A stretch of DNA of 64,000 nucleotides from the NCBI RefSeq assembly GCF_000499845.2, contig NC_023754.2, forward strand, positions 27,442,611-27,506,610, given 5' to 3'. Both the position numbers and the translations under genes were made by a program. Shown here in pieces: positions 36,269 to 49,806 of this stretch. Source of the DNA: Phaseolus vulgaris (taxonomy: Eukaryota; Streptophyta; Magnoliopsida; Fabales; Fabaceae). Below the pieces are notes generated by a model. It was given only the letters and a program-made list of their open reading frames with translations. It searched no databases and was not told where the DNA came from. How positions within the stretch are numbered: position 1 is the first letter of the stretch; the number at the start of each line of letters is the position of its first letter.

Positions 36269-39200
36269 TCAAGCAGAGCCAACTTAGTACAATGATTATT
36301 CCTTCTAGCTTGAGATGCCCTGCAATTTCATGTAATAAATGTAGGTATGAATGGTTGGCTCTACTATGTATACATATGCCATTTTCATGGTTAGATGGTT
36401 GCATCATCTATAGAATTTTTGTCAATTATTATAATGTTCAATCAAGTCTCTTTTAGTTCTACCTTATCAAAACCTGTGCTGAAGGTGATTATGGTTTTTC
36501 CCTCTTGATCTATTCTCTTTGTTACTTTTCCATACAATAGAAACCAATTGCATATATACCATCTGTTACTGTCTGCTGCAGGGAGGTACCCAATATTAAA
36601 ACTGCCAAATATTGATGTTTAAAAGAGGTCTATGATGGGATTTCTGTAAATCTTTTATGTACATAGTTGCATATCCTACATCATTAAGTGCCTCTGGTTT
36701 TTGTTTGAGATTAAAGATTGAAGTGAGGTAGTTCTTGTCCCTTTTCTTTCCCTATGATCATGAATATTTTTTTAGATTATGTAGGGTTATATTACCTCAC
36801 TGATAGGGTGGAAAAACTGTTGCTTATGATTTGTGAGATTTAAATGAAACCAGGTTTAAGAGTATCACATTTAATAACAGATTAATGCAAATTGATATTG
36901 TTTGTTTTGGAAACAAAGAAATATTGGGAGTACAGTTTTAATATCATCATTCAATAAATTTTACAAATCTTCTGATTAATAGATTTATTGACAATCAGAC
37001 TAAGGCAGAGAGTATCTAGAAAGAACTTATTGAAAATTAGAATTTTTCTTATTAGGGAATACAAGATGTAAAGGTTTATGATTGTGGAGTATATTTCTAG
37101 TTCTGTTTTCTTTATTCAACTATTTTCACAGGGTTTTACATCTTTTTGTGAAGCTCACTATATATACAACATAGTGCTAGACTGATGAGTGACCACATAT
37201 AATTACAGGCTACAAGGAAAGAAGTTCTGGATAGATGGTGCAAGGGTAATCAGTGTCCTCACACAGTAAATGATGTGAAATTAACTTCTAGAGTTCTAGT
37301 CAATATTGCATTTTTCCTACTAGTTTCTAAATTGTGTTGGAAGTCTTAAAGATGTTGACTGTTAGTTGTAACTTAAACTGAAATGAGACTGGCAAGGGAG
37401 GCATTAGCATACATTAAGAATAAAAGATTTCAATGAATAGGATTGATGCTTTGATCAGTTGAATCTTGGTCTGCCTTCTCCATAAAGGCTTTTGTGAGAG
37501 AAAAATATAAATAAAAAATGAAACTAACTTTTTCATGAATTAAAATTAGCTTGTATAGACTTTTAAAAAAAAATTATGTTTAATTTGTGAGTAAGTTAAT
37601 TTTAATTTTGTTCATATTTCTCTCTTCTAAAAGTCTTTATTAAGGAGAAACTAATTTAAATAAGTATTTGTATATATAATTAGGAACAGAAAATATTCTT
37701 GCTTCATGTATATTGAAACAAAATATTTTATTTTACATATGAAAGAGGAGGGATTGTTTAGATGTAAGACACTTGTGATCTATTTCTGGTCATTTGTGTT
37801 GTATTTTTATATCAACTTTCTCTTTTTCAAGAATTTTATGTATGACAATCTTTTTTTTTTGTACTGAATCTGGATAACATGTCAGCTATGCCAGTTTGAT
37901 CAATTTATATTGATTTATACTTGAAGAGTCTCTGGCATATTCTTTTATATATATAATGCCATATGGTTGTGATTTGGTAAATCTTTGCTTAATTTCACAG
38001 AAGCATTATTATATGGGCGTTATTTGACTCTGAAATTAAATATGAGGTCAAGTGATTTTCTGAGGCTGTACACCTAATCATCATTTTTGTATTTGATTAT
38101 TCTAATGTTGCTGTTATTTTGCTTTGTGTTAAGATGGAATTTGAAATACTTCTCTAAATATCTCATTATGCAGGACAATTGTTTTACCATTGATAAAAAT
38201 TTAAGTCAAATTGGAGGATTCTGTTAAAATTTCACTTAGTTATCTTGTTCAAACAAGTCAAGAGATGGAGTAAATAGTAGTGAAAATTCAATTGAACTAC
38301 TTTAAAATTGGAAAAAAGGTGGTTTAAATTGATTTTTATTTTTATGCTTAAGTTTTTTATTTATTTGAAAAATAGTTTTAGACAAACAATTACCTACAGA
38401 CAAAAAAAAAGTTAACGTATAGGTTGTTTGTTATTTAGTCTATTGTTAATTATTTTTACTTGTAAGGATAAACATGATTATTATATAAATTTAAAAGTCT
38501 GTTTAAGTTAATTTTTATTTTATTTTATTTCAGTTTAGTATTTAATATATCACCTATTTATTAAAAATATATTTACCACTTCGATGATGATTTAATAAGA
38601 TCCTCAAACGTTCTTGAAAAGTTAAAAGAAGTATTTCCAGCATAAAGTCAAAGTGTACTGTTCCAATATGTTTTCATTACAACACAATAGGTTTTTTCTT
38701 TCATCAACTTTCGACATTGTTTTGTTTCTTTTGAACTTTCAGAAAGTTTGTGATAAAAATAATAATATGAAATAATTGTGAAAATGTTTTTACTTGCAAC
38801 TTGTAAACAAGAATAAAGCAGAAGTTGCTGACAAGTTGTAATCCAGTTCACTTTCACAACCCACTGAAAATGAACTCATTGGAGAAAGTAGTGGAGAGAG
38901 AGACCCAGTCAAAGTCAAACTAAACCTTAGATTTTGACCCAAGAGGAAAATTGCATCATCAATGGTCAAATAGCTGTTTCTAACTATAATCCATTACTAA
39001 ATATACATTTTGACTCTGGAAGTTAAAAATATGCTTATTCAGTCCCTATATATGATTTAGTTTTCGTTTTAGTTTTGGGATGTGCAAAGTTTATTTCAAC
39101 TTTATATTTTGTATCAACTTTCTTAATATTTTATGATGAAATGTTTAAGCTTATAACTGTTAATTGCACACTTGGAATGTTAAATATCATCCTAGTTAAC

Positions 39201-39923
39201 CCAAAATAGTTACATGGATTTCATGCAACATATATAATTTACGAAAATGTGATAATTTCTTTATATACATATACGTAAATGTGACGTGCCTCATGCTGTT
39301 AAAACTCAATTATTTATTTATTTAAAAAACAGTCACATATTGAACTCTATACCACTTTGCCATATAAAAGATTTTGATACCATGTTAACATATAAAGATT
39401 ATTGGATATAACTTGAGAAATTAGTCTAAAGAATATATCAAAAGTCAAAAAGTTAGTCTGAAGAGTCTATAAAAAAAAGTTAGTCTAAAGAAGAATGTTA
39501 ACTAAACTTAGTAAAATAATATTTTGCCTGTATTTCTAATAAATATGGGTTATATTAACACTCCTATAATGTTATTCATTTGTATCAAGTCATCATTTTG
39601 TTAAAGCTTTAAGAAAGTAGCTTCGAATATTGCCAGAATATGGTATTAAGTCAAGAGTCAAATAGAGTATCATTTTTTTCTATTATTTATTATTTTATAC
39701 GATATAGTTAGTCAAATTTTGAATGATTGCAACTAAAATTTTTAACTTCATCGATGAGGATGATTTTTAATGATTTCGAGGTAATGCGTTATACTTAAGT
39801 CATTTAAAAAAAGGGAAATAGTTTGATGAGATAATTGTGGAAGAAATTACGTAAGAATCCATTTATAATAAGATAGATGAGAGTGTATATAATAGATAAA
39901 AAATAATGTTTTATTAATTTAAG

Positions 39924-39963
<40 letters not shown>

Positions 39964-41369
39964 ATGTATGTATGTATGTATTAAGATTAATTTACTTTTT
40001 ATTTATCTTAATCGTTTTTTTAGTTTTCATCTAACTTGTTTTAAAGGTTGTGAGGTGTCTATTGCTTTTATTTTTAAAACCACAATCTAGAAGATAATAT
40101 AGAATATATTAAAGTTGGACTACTCTAACTCCTAAAATAAGTTTTTTCATATATTTCCTAATGAACATGATGCCTTCTATGTATACTTAATTATGGAGTG
40201 AACTTAATTGCATAACTTCAATTAGAATTATTCTTCGTAAAGCATTTTATTTATTACTTAAAATTTATTACAAAATTAAAATAGTTCTTCAATTACACTT
40301 ATTCATTCACAATTAAGTTTATATATATTTTTTAAACGTTTAAGTTGACTCAATTATGGTTATTGATATTACCTGTTTTTACTATAAATTTTTTAAAAAA
40401 TTAAATACAATCTGCGTTTTAGATGAAAAAGTGAATTTTTTTTAACCAATGGTTGAATTTTTTAAAACATTATGTGAGTTCTGTTATGATGGATGCATAA
40501 AGATTCTATCACAATTTTAACTATTAATTTACCGAACAATTATTATAACTTTCTTTTTTCTTTTTTAAAATGCATCTTAGGATTTTAGAGTACCTCATAC
40601 AATTTATCTAATTTTCTTATGCGTGATGTAGTCTTAGTTGCATTAAGATTTTTTTTATATGAAAATATCACTTTGTATTAACTTTTAAAACTAATTTTTA
40701 GTTAATATTAAAAAAAATAGTTTTGATTTGATAGTGTTAGAAAAGAAATCAAAATTGATTGCCAAAATAATTATTGAGATTATGTAATTCAAGATTTTGA
40801 GTAAAAACGCTCTTTTAAGATGAGCTTATCTCTAAATTGAGTTAGAAAGGATTGTAACAAAAATTAAATTTATTTATTTTAGATAAAAACTTAGATTTTA
40901 TTTAGTCACAACCATCTTATTGTACTTAAATTAATTTAATGATAAATCTATATTTGTTTACTCAGTTGTTGAGATAAACTAATTTACGCTTTGGATTAGT
41001 AACTGACATTAGCTCTATAAACTCTTTACTCCTCGAAATTTTGATTCTAAAACAGAGTTTAGAAGCATATAATCGATTTATTCTATTACATCAAGGAGTC
41101 ATGTGTGTTTATTTCAGCTATTTATATATTCAAAATATGAAGTTGCTGATAAAAAAGGCAGATGTAGCATTTTGGAGGTAATCTTCTTTATCGACATACG
41201 AAGCATAACTGCTTCTGATTTGAACAGTTATCCAAGAGCCATATTTTGGCAGTGCTGTAATTTGATTATAACTAACTTAACCATATGTGTCACTCCCACT
41301 TAAATGCTTGCTCCCATATAATATTTTTACTTCAGATTGTATCATCTATTTATCCTTATAATATCTGCA
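36269..41369. other. Gene-poor spacer after HSFA4
   Basis: The first few hundred bases are probably the HSFA4 3' untranslated region. Beyond that I see AT-rich DNA without a supportable gene, with a TA/TATG microsatellite at 39925-39980. Moderate composition between 36300 and 38200 is compatible with long 3' transcribed sequence or old gene debris, but no protein match was recognised. Confidence 0.6.
39925..39980. repeat. Compound (TA)n-(TATG)n microsatellite
   Basis: A TA run at 39925-39959 passes directly into about six TATG units. It is simple-sequence DNA in a spacer. Confidence 0.95.
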
Positions 41370-41780
41370 CCCACAACTCATCATCAGCAAGCGGTCTCCC
41401 GTCTTTTGCGTTATCTCAAGGGCATCCTTGGTGAAGGACTATATTTTTCTCACACTAGTTCACTCCACCTTTGTGGTTTTAGTGACTCTGACTGGGCAAC
41501 ATGCCCTACCACACGCAAAATCTGTCATTGGATATTCCATCTACTTAGGCGACTCCCTAATATCATGGAAATCAAAAAAGCAGCCAACTATCTCCCGCAG
41601 CTCCTCTGAAGCCGAGTATAGAGCACTTGCCACCACCACATGTGAGCTACAATGGTTGTCCTACCTCCTTCAAGATTTACATCTTCCTCTCTCCCAACCT
41701 GCAAACCTATATTGTGACAACAAATCTGCCCTTCAAATAATTTCCAATCAAGTTTTTCATGAACGAACCAAGCACATCGA
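41370..41780 (+). pseudogene. Truncated Ty1-copia reverse transcriptase/RNase H fragment
   Basis: The fragment has the order of motifs typical of the copia connection and RNase H region: RLLRYLKG, then a DSDWA motif, an [22 protein letters not shown] segment and a CDNKSAL motif. The frame shifts by one base in a run of four A at 41517-41520, so the N-terminal part and the RNase H part are in different frames. Upstream pol, gag and the 5' LTR are absent. The 3' side stops after the codons for KHI, exactly where a different element begins at a shared 8-bp word. It cannot encode a working enzyme. Confidence 0.9.
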
Positions 41781-41884
41781 CTAGAGATTAGAACCTTTCA
41801 TTGTATATAAGTGGGTGCAAACCTCAACCCTATGAGCCGGTTTTATGGGGTTGAGTTAGGCTTAAAGTCCACTCTTTCGTAACA
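41773..41884 (+). repeat. 5' LTR of the TRIM, missing its first 12 bp
   Basis: It begins CACATCGACTAGAG and ends GTAACA, matching bases 42032-42143 of the 3' LTR with three substitutions. Confidence 0.9.
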
Positions 41885-41897
41885 TGGTATCAGAGCC
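41885..41897 (+). other. Primer-binding site for initiator methionine tRNA
   Basis: TGGTATCAGAGCC immediately follows the 5' LTR. It is the standard plant LTR-retrotransposon primer-binding sequence. Confidence 0.9.
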
Positions 41898-42019
41898 ATT
41901 TCGAGCCTATCCTAGCGAGTATTTGTTGGGCTTATCAGGCTACCCGCTATCGGGCCGCTATCGGACCACCCATAATATATAGTCCCACGCACGAGTTGGT
42001 AGTCTCGGCGTGAGGGGTG

Positions 42020-42143
42020 TGTTGGAGATCCCACATCGACTAGAGATTAAAACCTTTCATTGTATATAAGTGGGTGCAAACCTCAACTCTATGAGCCGGT
42101 TTTATGGGGTTGAGTTAGGCTTAAAGTCCACTCTTTGGTAACA
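42020..42143 (+). repeat. 3' LTR of the TRIM, complete
   Basis: It starts TG and ends CA, 124 bp, preceded by a short purine tract. A TATATAAGTGGG box near its centre could serve as its promoter. Confidence 0.88.
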
Positions 42144-42859
42144 TCAGCTGAAACTTCTGATACAAGTAGTGATCAAATTCATGAACTGTGAAAAAGATGT
42201 TATGTTTACCATAGACATGCTTCACCAGTGCACTGAGTACTTCCAGAGGAACGCTACTTCCTTCAAACATAAATTTATGCAAGGGTTTGTCTCCTTGGTA
42301 CCACTCACAGTTCATATTTTCTACGGCCCCATAAATTTACAGTATAAATTTAGTATTTATATTCTTCAAAGTTTTTTTTTTTCCTTTACTCATGCCTCTT
42401 ACAAACACACACAAAATTATTATTTCATTTCATCCTTTTTAGTTCCATTCCCTTCTTTCTTCCCGAGAAGCCATACATGATTTGCATAGCAGATTGTGCT
42501 TTAACTTTTGCCGGCTAATATTGTCATTCGGATTCGTAATTCTCCTTCTTACGTTTCTCTATGCAGGAGTAATTGTTTCAAACTATTTTCAGCAACCTAC
42601 TTCAACAATAACGTCAACTAGATAATTAAGCATAAATTCCACCTTGCTTCCAAATAACTAAAACTAAGTGTTATCTGTGCATGTTATTTTCATATGCATG
42701 CACATTGCACAAAAACACCTTCAATTAATAGAAATTTGGAATTTAAAGAAACACTATTACATGGAGAAAATACTGAGTTCCAAGAAAAACTAAAGCATGG
42801 CAAGAACAAGAATAACTGTACATTTTGGTCAAGCGTTTAAACATAACACAGGTTGTTAT
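42144..42859. other. Spacer with an unrecognised minus-strand open segment next to the TRIM
   Basis: A minus-strand open segment runs from about 42315 into the TRIM end. Its composition (KPLHKFMFEGSSVPLEV, ALVKHVYGKHNIFF) looks like a real protein piece, but I do not recognise the family. The TRIM may have inserted into or beside a gene fragment. The rest is AT-rich and leads into the 3' flank of the OVATE gene. Confidence 0.4.
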
Positions 42860-44077
42860 TCAATAGTAACCACATTGCATATTTAGTTTAATACCCAAAA
42901 TACCTTGGCTCATGTCAAACCATACCTTCCTGAACACTTTTATGATGAGATCATGATACTCATCTGCATTCAAAGTTAGATAGCATGCCAAAAGATCTTC
43001 CATTTCTTCTGGATCAATAATCTGATTCTCTATGATCATCTCAATCATTGAATCTCTGAAATCTTGCTTTGGGTCTATTGAAGACTTAATCACAGCAAAG
43101 CTCTCTAATCCTGGTATTTCCTCCACAATCTCCTCCCTTTCTTTCTTCATCTTTAGTTTTGCTTTCTTCATGTCTTCCAAGGCCTTTATTTTGCAAATTT
43201 CAACCTTAGAAACCATCCTTGGAGAACGTATTTGGACCCTAGAGCTCGGCTTTGGTTTCCTCCTCTGATGTTCTCTGCTGAGTTGATGTGATTGCTTCTT
43301 CCTGTTAGTCTTTACCTTCATCTCCTCAGTTTGTTTCAAGTTCTGCCTCACCGAACTCATTTTCTTGTGAGGTTGCTTTTCAGTTTTCTCAAAGTTTTCT
43401 ATAATATCTCCAAGGTTGGGATTCCTTGAAAATGCTGAAGAGGAAAAAGCATGTGTTCTTGGGGTGCAAATTGTTCTAGGTGATTCAAATTGCAACACAT
43501 CTTTTTCCACTGCTTTACTGGATCCAAACTTAAGTTCCTCCATATCTCTTTCTAATGTCAAGAGTTGGTCTTGAAAAGCCTTTTGCGCTTTGCTCTCAAA
43601 TCTCCTCCTTAAGTTTTCATATTCCTTTTCTCTATTGTACTCATCCATCTCCTTTGAAACCCTTCCATCATTCAACCACTTTCTTTCTTCTCCTTGACCA
43701 ATATCCCTCTCCTTTAACTCCAGTGTGCCCTTCTTTCCATGCTTCTTGGCATCCCTTGTACCACCAAGACAACTTAAGGAGGGAAAGACACTCTCATCAA
43801 TATCTTTATTCTTCTTATCCTCACAACTTTCTTCATTTAAAGGTTGTCTACAGAAATCACCATCATCCTTTACACAACATCTATCTCCAATCTCACAAAA
43901 ATATTTTGGTGAACCACTGGGCTTGGCCTTCTGCTTCCTTTTTGCAGCACTTGGCTCTGAATTGATTCTCATGTTCTTGAACTTGAATAACCAAGAGAAA
44001 GGAGATGCATGAGAAATGAAGGAAGAGCCAGAAGAAGAAGAGGAAGTTAAAGAATGCTTTCTTCCTCCCCACTTCAT
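42860..44077 (-). CDS. OFP5: OVATE family protein, OFP5-like
   Basis: This intronless gene encodes 405 residues. The C-terminal OVATE domain (about 326-389) contains the conserved [20 protein letters not shown] and [10 protein letters not shown] segments. The N-terminus starts MKWGGRK followed by a serine run and [10 protein letters not shown], as in OFP5. A long charged central part includes a probable coiled coil ([10 protein letters not shown] region) and a basic segment ([13 protein letters not shown]) before an [20 protein letters not shown] helix. OVATE proteins are plant transcriptional repressors that bind TALE homeodomain proteins and affect organ shape and secondary wall formation. 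The start is the first ATG of the frame. Confidence 0.94.
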   Translation of the reverse strand: MKWGGRKHSLTSSSSSGSSFISHASPFSWLFKFKNMRINSEPSAAKRKQKAKPSGSPKYFCEIGDRCCVKDDGDFCRQPLNEESCEDKKNKDIDESVFPSLSCLGGTRDAKKHGKKGTLELKERDIGQGEERKWLNDGRVSKEMDEYNREKEYENLRRRFESKAQKAFQDQLLTLERDMEELKFGSSKAVEKDVLQFESPRTICTPRTHAFSSSAFSRNPNLGDIIENFEKTEKQPHKKMSSVRQNLKQTEEMKVKTNRKKQSHQLSREHQRRKPKPSSRVQIRSPRMVSKVEICKIKALEDMKKAKLKMKKEREEIVEEIPGLESFAVIKSSIDPKQDFRDSMIEMIIENQIIDPEEMEDLLACYLTLNADEYHDLIIKVFRKVWFDMSQGILGIKLNMQCGYY

Positions 44078-45600
44078 TTGTTTTTATCAAGATGACGATG
44101 ACTCTCTTCCTTCTGATTTGGTTAGGTTAGTAGTATTTTGTAGAAGACAGAATAGAAGAATGAAAACTACTGAAGTGGAAGATAACGTTGCTTAGTGGCA
44201 TAACATAACTCGTGAAACATAGTGGGACGGTTAGGATGTTAACTAGGAACGTGGGTTTCCTACTGTTTTCTTGTGCAGTTTTTTAAAGACACAACCACCT
44301 AAAACCTGTGATTGTTACCAACTTTGGGTGCTTTTTAGATTGTACTTAGTACTTACATACTAGCAATTTATAATTGCTATTTATTAACAAAAGGACACAG
44401 AAGAAATGTTAGTGACATGTTATCTAACACTCTCCCATGAATGGAATTCTTTTTTTGTTAGTTAAAATTTATATAAATTATAAAATTATGTCTCTAACAT
44501 CCTATTTAATTAACTTATTTCATGTTTTTAAATTTTTAATAAGTTTGAACCAATAATAAAAAAAACTTATACAAACAGCTAGTTAGTCCTGAATGGGGTT
44601 ACCCTTAAAGAGTAGCGTACCGTTGCTTTTATATAAGTTACAGTAGGAGCGCTTGCTAAGGACTGCAAGGACCAATCATGCAAAAGTTGTAGGGTGCCCT
44701 GAACATTTAAATCCGTTCATTTTTATAAGTCTATTCTTCGCAAGACTAAAGTGCGCCGTTGTCGTGAAAAAAGAATATTTTAAATTGAATTATGAATTTT
44801 AAAGAATTAAATTTAAAAAAAAAAAAGACAAAATCGCGAATTAAAAGGGACAAAATACAATTTAGTCTTATTTTGTTTCTATTATACTTTAAATTATATA
44901 TACGTTATAATATTTAAAACAGAACTAGAAAATAAAGAATGTAAATCGACATCTAAGTTTTAAGAAGCCTACTGTAAATTATTTTTTGTGTTAAAGAAGG
45001 GGATTGTTCTTATCAATTTATGTAATCTTTAGTACTTTGGCAGCTTGTCAATGAAATAAAGGAATCATAAAAATAAGTTTCTAAACGAAAGCCCAATAGC
45101 TATCAATTACTTTTAAAATTTGATAGGCTTATTGGGCCTCAGACAAGCTTTTCAATATGTACAGCGATTGAGATAACAGTTGGAACATCTCTACAATCCA
45201 AATATAACCCTAATTTCCAACTGCTGATTCCATTCAAGACTATTATTTATTTTCCTCATATGCTGCACAACCAAATTATTACAATTTTTCATATTAATAT
45301 TGTTGGGTATAAAGTCAAGATCAATTGGGTTAGGCTGACTAGACACATGTTTAGCGAGTAGGCTTAATCATTATGTTTATTTTATAATTTTTATTTAAAG
45401 AGATAATTGTATTTGTAATTTGAGTGCAACAAGATAGAATGAAAATCTAATAGTTGCCCGTGTGAATGTAAGTTGCAATTAACGACCGAACCACGATAAA
45501 TTTTGTGTCGTTTATTTTTCTGCAGTTGATTCGTGATCATGTACTACTTCCGCGTGCATTTTTTCCATCGAATATAACTGATATTTTTGTGTTTTACTCG

Positions 45601-45648
<48 letters not shown>

Positions 45649-48600
45649 TTAACCTTAATCATATTTATTAAAAGAAAAGGGATCTATTTACTCTAAGACT
45701 AAGTCAAAATAATTACTCCGTCTCATATTTTATTTTAAATGAACAACTAATTGATTACATGATAATAAATGTAATGTAATTCTCTATCATAGAAATAATA
45801 ATAAGATTGCTTTAAAATGTGCTCAAAGGTGAATGATATTTATAAAGTGCAATTCTCTTTCTTCACTTTCTCACTAATATATATGTGATTTTAAATTTAT
45901 ATCACATTCAACATTTATATGTAATTAAAATTTTATAACTACTCAAGTAACTATTATTTTTATTAATAAGAATTATTTCTATTTCTATAAATAAGTCTGG
46001 ACGAAGATATACACGCATAAGAATAAAAACTAAAATCATAAAAAAAAATATTAATATTATTTATATTGACTTTAATAAGAATAATATAATAAGGTATATT
46101 CAAATTTCTTAAAAATAGTTAAAAAAAGTATTTTAGAGAAATAAAGTAAACTAACTAGGTTATTTGATGAGAAGAGAAGAGAAAAAAATAATTTTAAAAT
46201 GTTAGTGAAATTCACTTTATTATTTGTTACTATTTTCTGTATCTCTTTTCTTATCTTTTTATTAAATCAATCAAATTATATATTTTAAAAAATTATTTCT
46301 TACCTATTTCTAATTTAAAATAATTAAATATTAATTTTCTTTTTACCTATCTTTTAAATTTGTTTCTTCTCTATTTCTTTCTATTTTTTCTTCGTGGAAA
46401 CTGGAAATGACTTTACACACTACAAAGAAATATACCCAACTCAACTTTCATCGCACTAGCTACATTTTTACTTAATTTTTCAACCTTGTTGAGCAAGATT
46501 CATTTTGCGATTAGAACTGGAGGGAATTTCACATTACTACGCTGAATGTTAATATTAAAAAATGGTTATTTTTTACAGCATTTAAAATTTGTAATGAAGA
46601 TTAGCACAGAATAGTAAGATTAAAGTATAATTTTGATCAAACAACTCTAACAAAAATCCATTTTGATGCACAAGATAAACTGGTTCTTAGTCGAACAAAA
46701 CGATGGAGCAACAAAGAGTAATAATTAGTTGGGAAGAATAAAGCAGTTCCTCTTACTCCAGTGTATCATATTATTCAACCCCAACTACCACCATGTCTCT
46801 CATTATAACTTTCTGACGGAAACTCCAATTGTTTTTCATTTATGTGTCCTCCACTTTCTTTTCCATTTATTTATGTTTTCATTGGATCAAAGTGGAGTTG
46901 AAAAAAAAAGGAAACGAGGAGAAACTCAATAGAAAATGAGATTGTTTAGATGTGAAAAAATAAGTAAAAAATTATATAAAAGTTTGTAATCAATTGAATT
47001 AATGAAAGGAAAAAAAATTGTAATATAATAAATATTATTAATATGTTTTTGGGTTATTTTTTTAATAATGTATGTAATTATTTCATTTTAATAATAATTA
47101 ATTAATAAGAAAAAAAAATTCTTCATTATTTATTATTTTGTTAAATTTGATCTCTTAATAAAAAGTTCAATCAGGTTTTAAAAAATAAACATATGATCAC
47201 ATTTCTAAAAGTTGGGAACATAATTAAATTTTTGTTAATAATATAACTAAATAAACAAATAAATAAAACATTAAAAAGATAATGAAACCTAAAAATATAG
47301 TTTTAGGTATCAACTCTATCTGATTGCTAATGAATTTACTAAAAAATTGTAAAATTACTAATATTTGTATATCTTTCAAAATTATTCGCATTAGTTACAC
47401 TTAGGTAAAGAAGTGATTCTTACATATAGAGGGTATAATCATACCACTTTTGAAATTAATAAAATTAAAAATATATTCTTATAATATTAATTAAATCTTT
47501 AAATTTAATTTAAAAAATTAATCATATAAAATATTATTATTAATATTATTAAATTATCTAATTTTTTAATTTTAGAATAATATAAATTATATTTTTAAAT
47601 ATTTTCTTAATTTTAAAGGTTAAGACGACACACGTGGTTTTTTGTCAAACCAAAAACCAATGTAAAATAAAAATTATATTTCTTGATTATATTCTAGATT
47701 ATAGTCGATTATGATTCTCTACACCAATATAATGGCACTTGAAAAAATTAAAATAAAAAATAATTATCCAAACCTAATTTAAATTGTGTTTTTTTTAGGT
47801 ATGTTTTCTCTCAAATCAATGAATCCAAAACACAAGATAGTGCTTCAGGTTTCTCTTCTTACATTTCCACAACTACAATAAATGATGCTATCCAAACTCG
47901 GTGTTGTTAGTCTTCAATACTGAATAGTCCTCTCCTGAAGCCATACCCCACCTTACCTAATCCTGCAAAAAAAAACATTTATCTCATGAATACTGTGCCT
48001 ATAATGGAATTACCCTTACCAATCACCTCTTTATGCTCAAGCTTTATTACTATGTATCTGTTTAACTGAAAACTGTTCTAAAGTTAGATAAAATAATTAC
48101 AATAGTATTAACTTTAAACTATGAAATGAAATTAATATATTTTCAAATTAATTTTAATTATAATTATAATTTATTGATTAAAACGTGTCTACATCTATCA
48201 GACGTTCTTAGTCAAACACTTTGAAGTCAAGTGTGGTTCCAATTGCTGCCTAAAAAGTAATGGTAGAAACAAGCTACAACAGAGTCATCACCATAGTTTC
48301 ATGCATTGTTTTGGACCGCATGGAATTTGGACGTCTGCATTGAATGTTTAAATCGAAGGATTAAGAAATTTCTTCTTGATTGTTGTAAATATCTATGATT
48401 TGAGATACTTAAAGACGTAAACAGAAGATAAAAAATAAGGAATTTTCTTTAAAAAATATTAGGCGTTGAGAGTAAACCAACGTTTCAAACAAATCGTTGA
48501 ACGCGTATTCTTCACATGGAAAATTCTATTCTATTCCATACTTTTTCTTCTTCGTTGGTAAGCAATCCTTTTGCTAACTTTAGAAAAAAAACTAACTATT

Positions 48601-49806
48601 ATTTCTTGTGCAAATATTTGAAAGAAATAAAATAAAATAGTGATTCTTAGCATTGAAAACAAAAGTTAAAAAAAATCAAATCAAAGATGTGATAAAGTTT
48701 TTACGCAGTGGAGGAAACCCGGTTGGGTCATCAACGTGATGATTATGGAAAGGAAGAATAAGGATGAGTGTGATGACAATCCTGCACCACTGAAAGGGGC
48801 CAATTACTTTAATTTGGAGAATAATATCCATCTTTGAAATAATATCTACCTCCTAACATTGTTTTCAGGATCTTCATAAAATTAGTCCAAGAATTTTGTC
48901 CAAAAGAAAATACCCTCGTACCTTTTCACGATACAAATGCACGTCCAATTGCTTCTGAGACCACGTATGGATAAAAAAGCATAGGAAGTCTAGGCACAGA
49001 GCATCTCATCTCATCTCTGTGTGATCGACCTTCCTTCTAACTTTATGCCAAGAAAAAGTGTATCAATGACAAAAAGGGATAGAACATTCACCGGTAACAT
49101 GGTCTACTCTAGATTCTTCTAGGAACAGATTTAGTGGACTGTGCTAACTTAAGAATTCAGAATCACGCATGCTGCACGTTTCAGGCATTTCCACATAATA
49201 TCCAGCTAGATGCAACTCAATTTGAACACCCCCTTCGTTGACTGGGGAACAAATTGAATTTATGAAAACACACCTTAAACAAAATGTGACCACCCAGAAA
49301 CTGGATTAAATTATAACACACAAATACTCTAGTTGTTCACACTATGGTCCAACGTAGCAGTTTTAATTCAATACTCACAAATCACTAGGCTGGTCCAACC
49401 GCTAAACTTTTGAAGATAAAAAAAATGAAGACAAATTAGTAAGTTGGTACATTGTTTGTGAATTTGTGGTAAAAAGTAATAAGATGATCCGCAAAGATGT
49501 AGATGCACCCATTACATATGATATGATCGCATACGTGAGTGGGGAAAATAAGTAGAAAAAAATGGGAGGGGTGGCACTGAACAAATATGATATCAGAAAT
49601 GGTCCCTGTCTCTTTTGTTGAGCATTTTCTGTTCTTACATAATTTAACTCATTACATGTGTGTTGAGGCTAACTGCTCCACAACACTTGTGGATCTCTTA
49701 GATACATGATATTGCTATAATTTCTTATGACTTTAAATTTCAATGAAAGAATCTGTAAAGACTTACAACAAAAATTGGGAACTTAGTAAACACAGAAGTT
49801 TTACCA
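44078..49806. other. Gene-free AT-rich spacer between OFP5 and PUB17
   Basis: The first few hundred bases should hold the OFP5 promoter and leader. I see no supportable gene in the remaining 5 kb. A TA microsatellite is at 45605-45644. An inverted GCCCAATAG/CTTATTGGGC pair sits near 45090-45140. The part from about 48600 to 49800 is less AT-rich and ends in the PUB17 3' flank. Confidence 0.6.
45605..45644. repeat. (AT)20 microsatellite
   Basis: Uninterrupted AT dinucleotide run of about 40 bases in a spacer. Confidence 0.95.

Larger units (their letters stand above)
41773..42143 (+). mobile_element. Miniature LTR retrotransposon (TRIM), 5' end truncated
   Basis: Two LTR copies flank a 135-bp interior without a gene. 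The 3' LTR starts TGTTGGAGATCC and ends TAACA (42020-42143, 124 bp). The 5' LTR (41773-41884) lacks exactly the first 12 bases. The 112 shared bases differ at three positions. Directly after the 5' LTR comes TGGTATCAGAGCC, the initiator methionine tRNA primer-binding site, and directly before the 3' LTR a short purine tract (42011-42019). The layout is that of a TRIM, which depends on enzymes from other elements. Confidence 0.88.

Noticed and set aside
43555..43965. Plus-strand frames of 136 and 95 codons within the OFP5 gene
   Set aside because: Antisense shadows of the OVATE gene; no recognisable protein.
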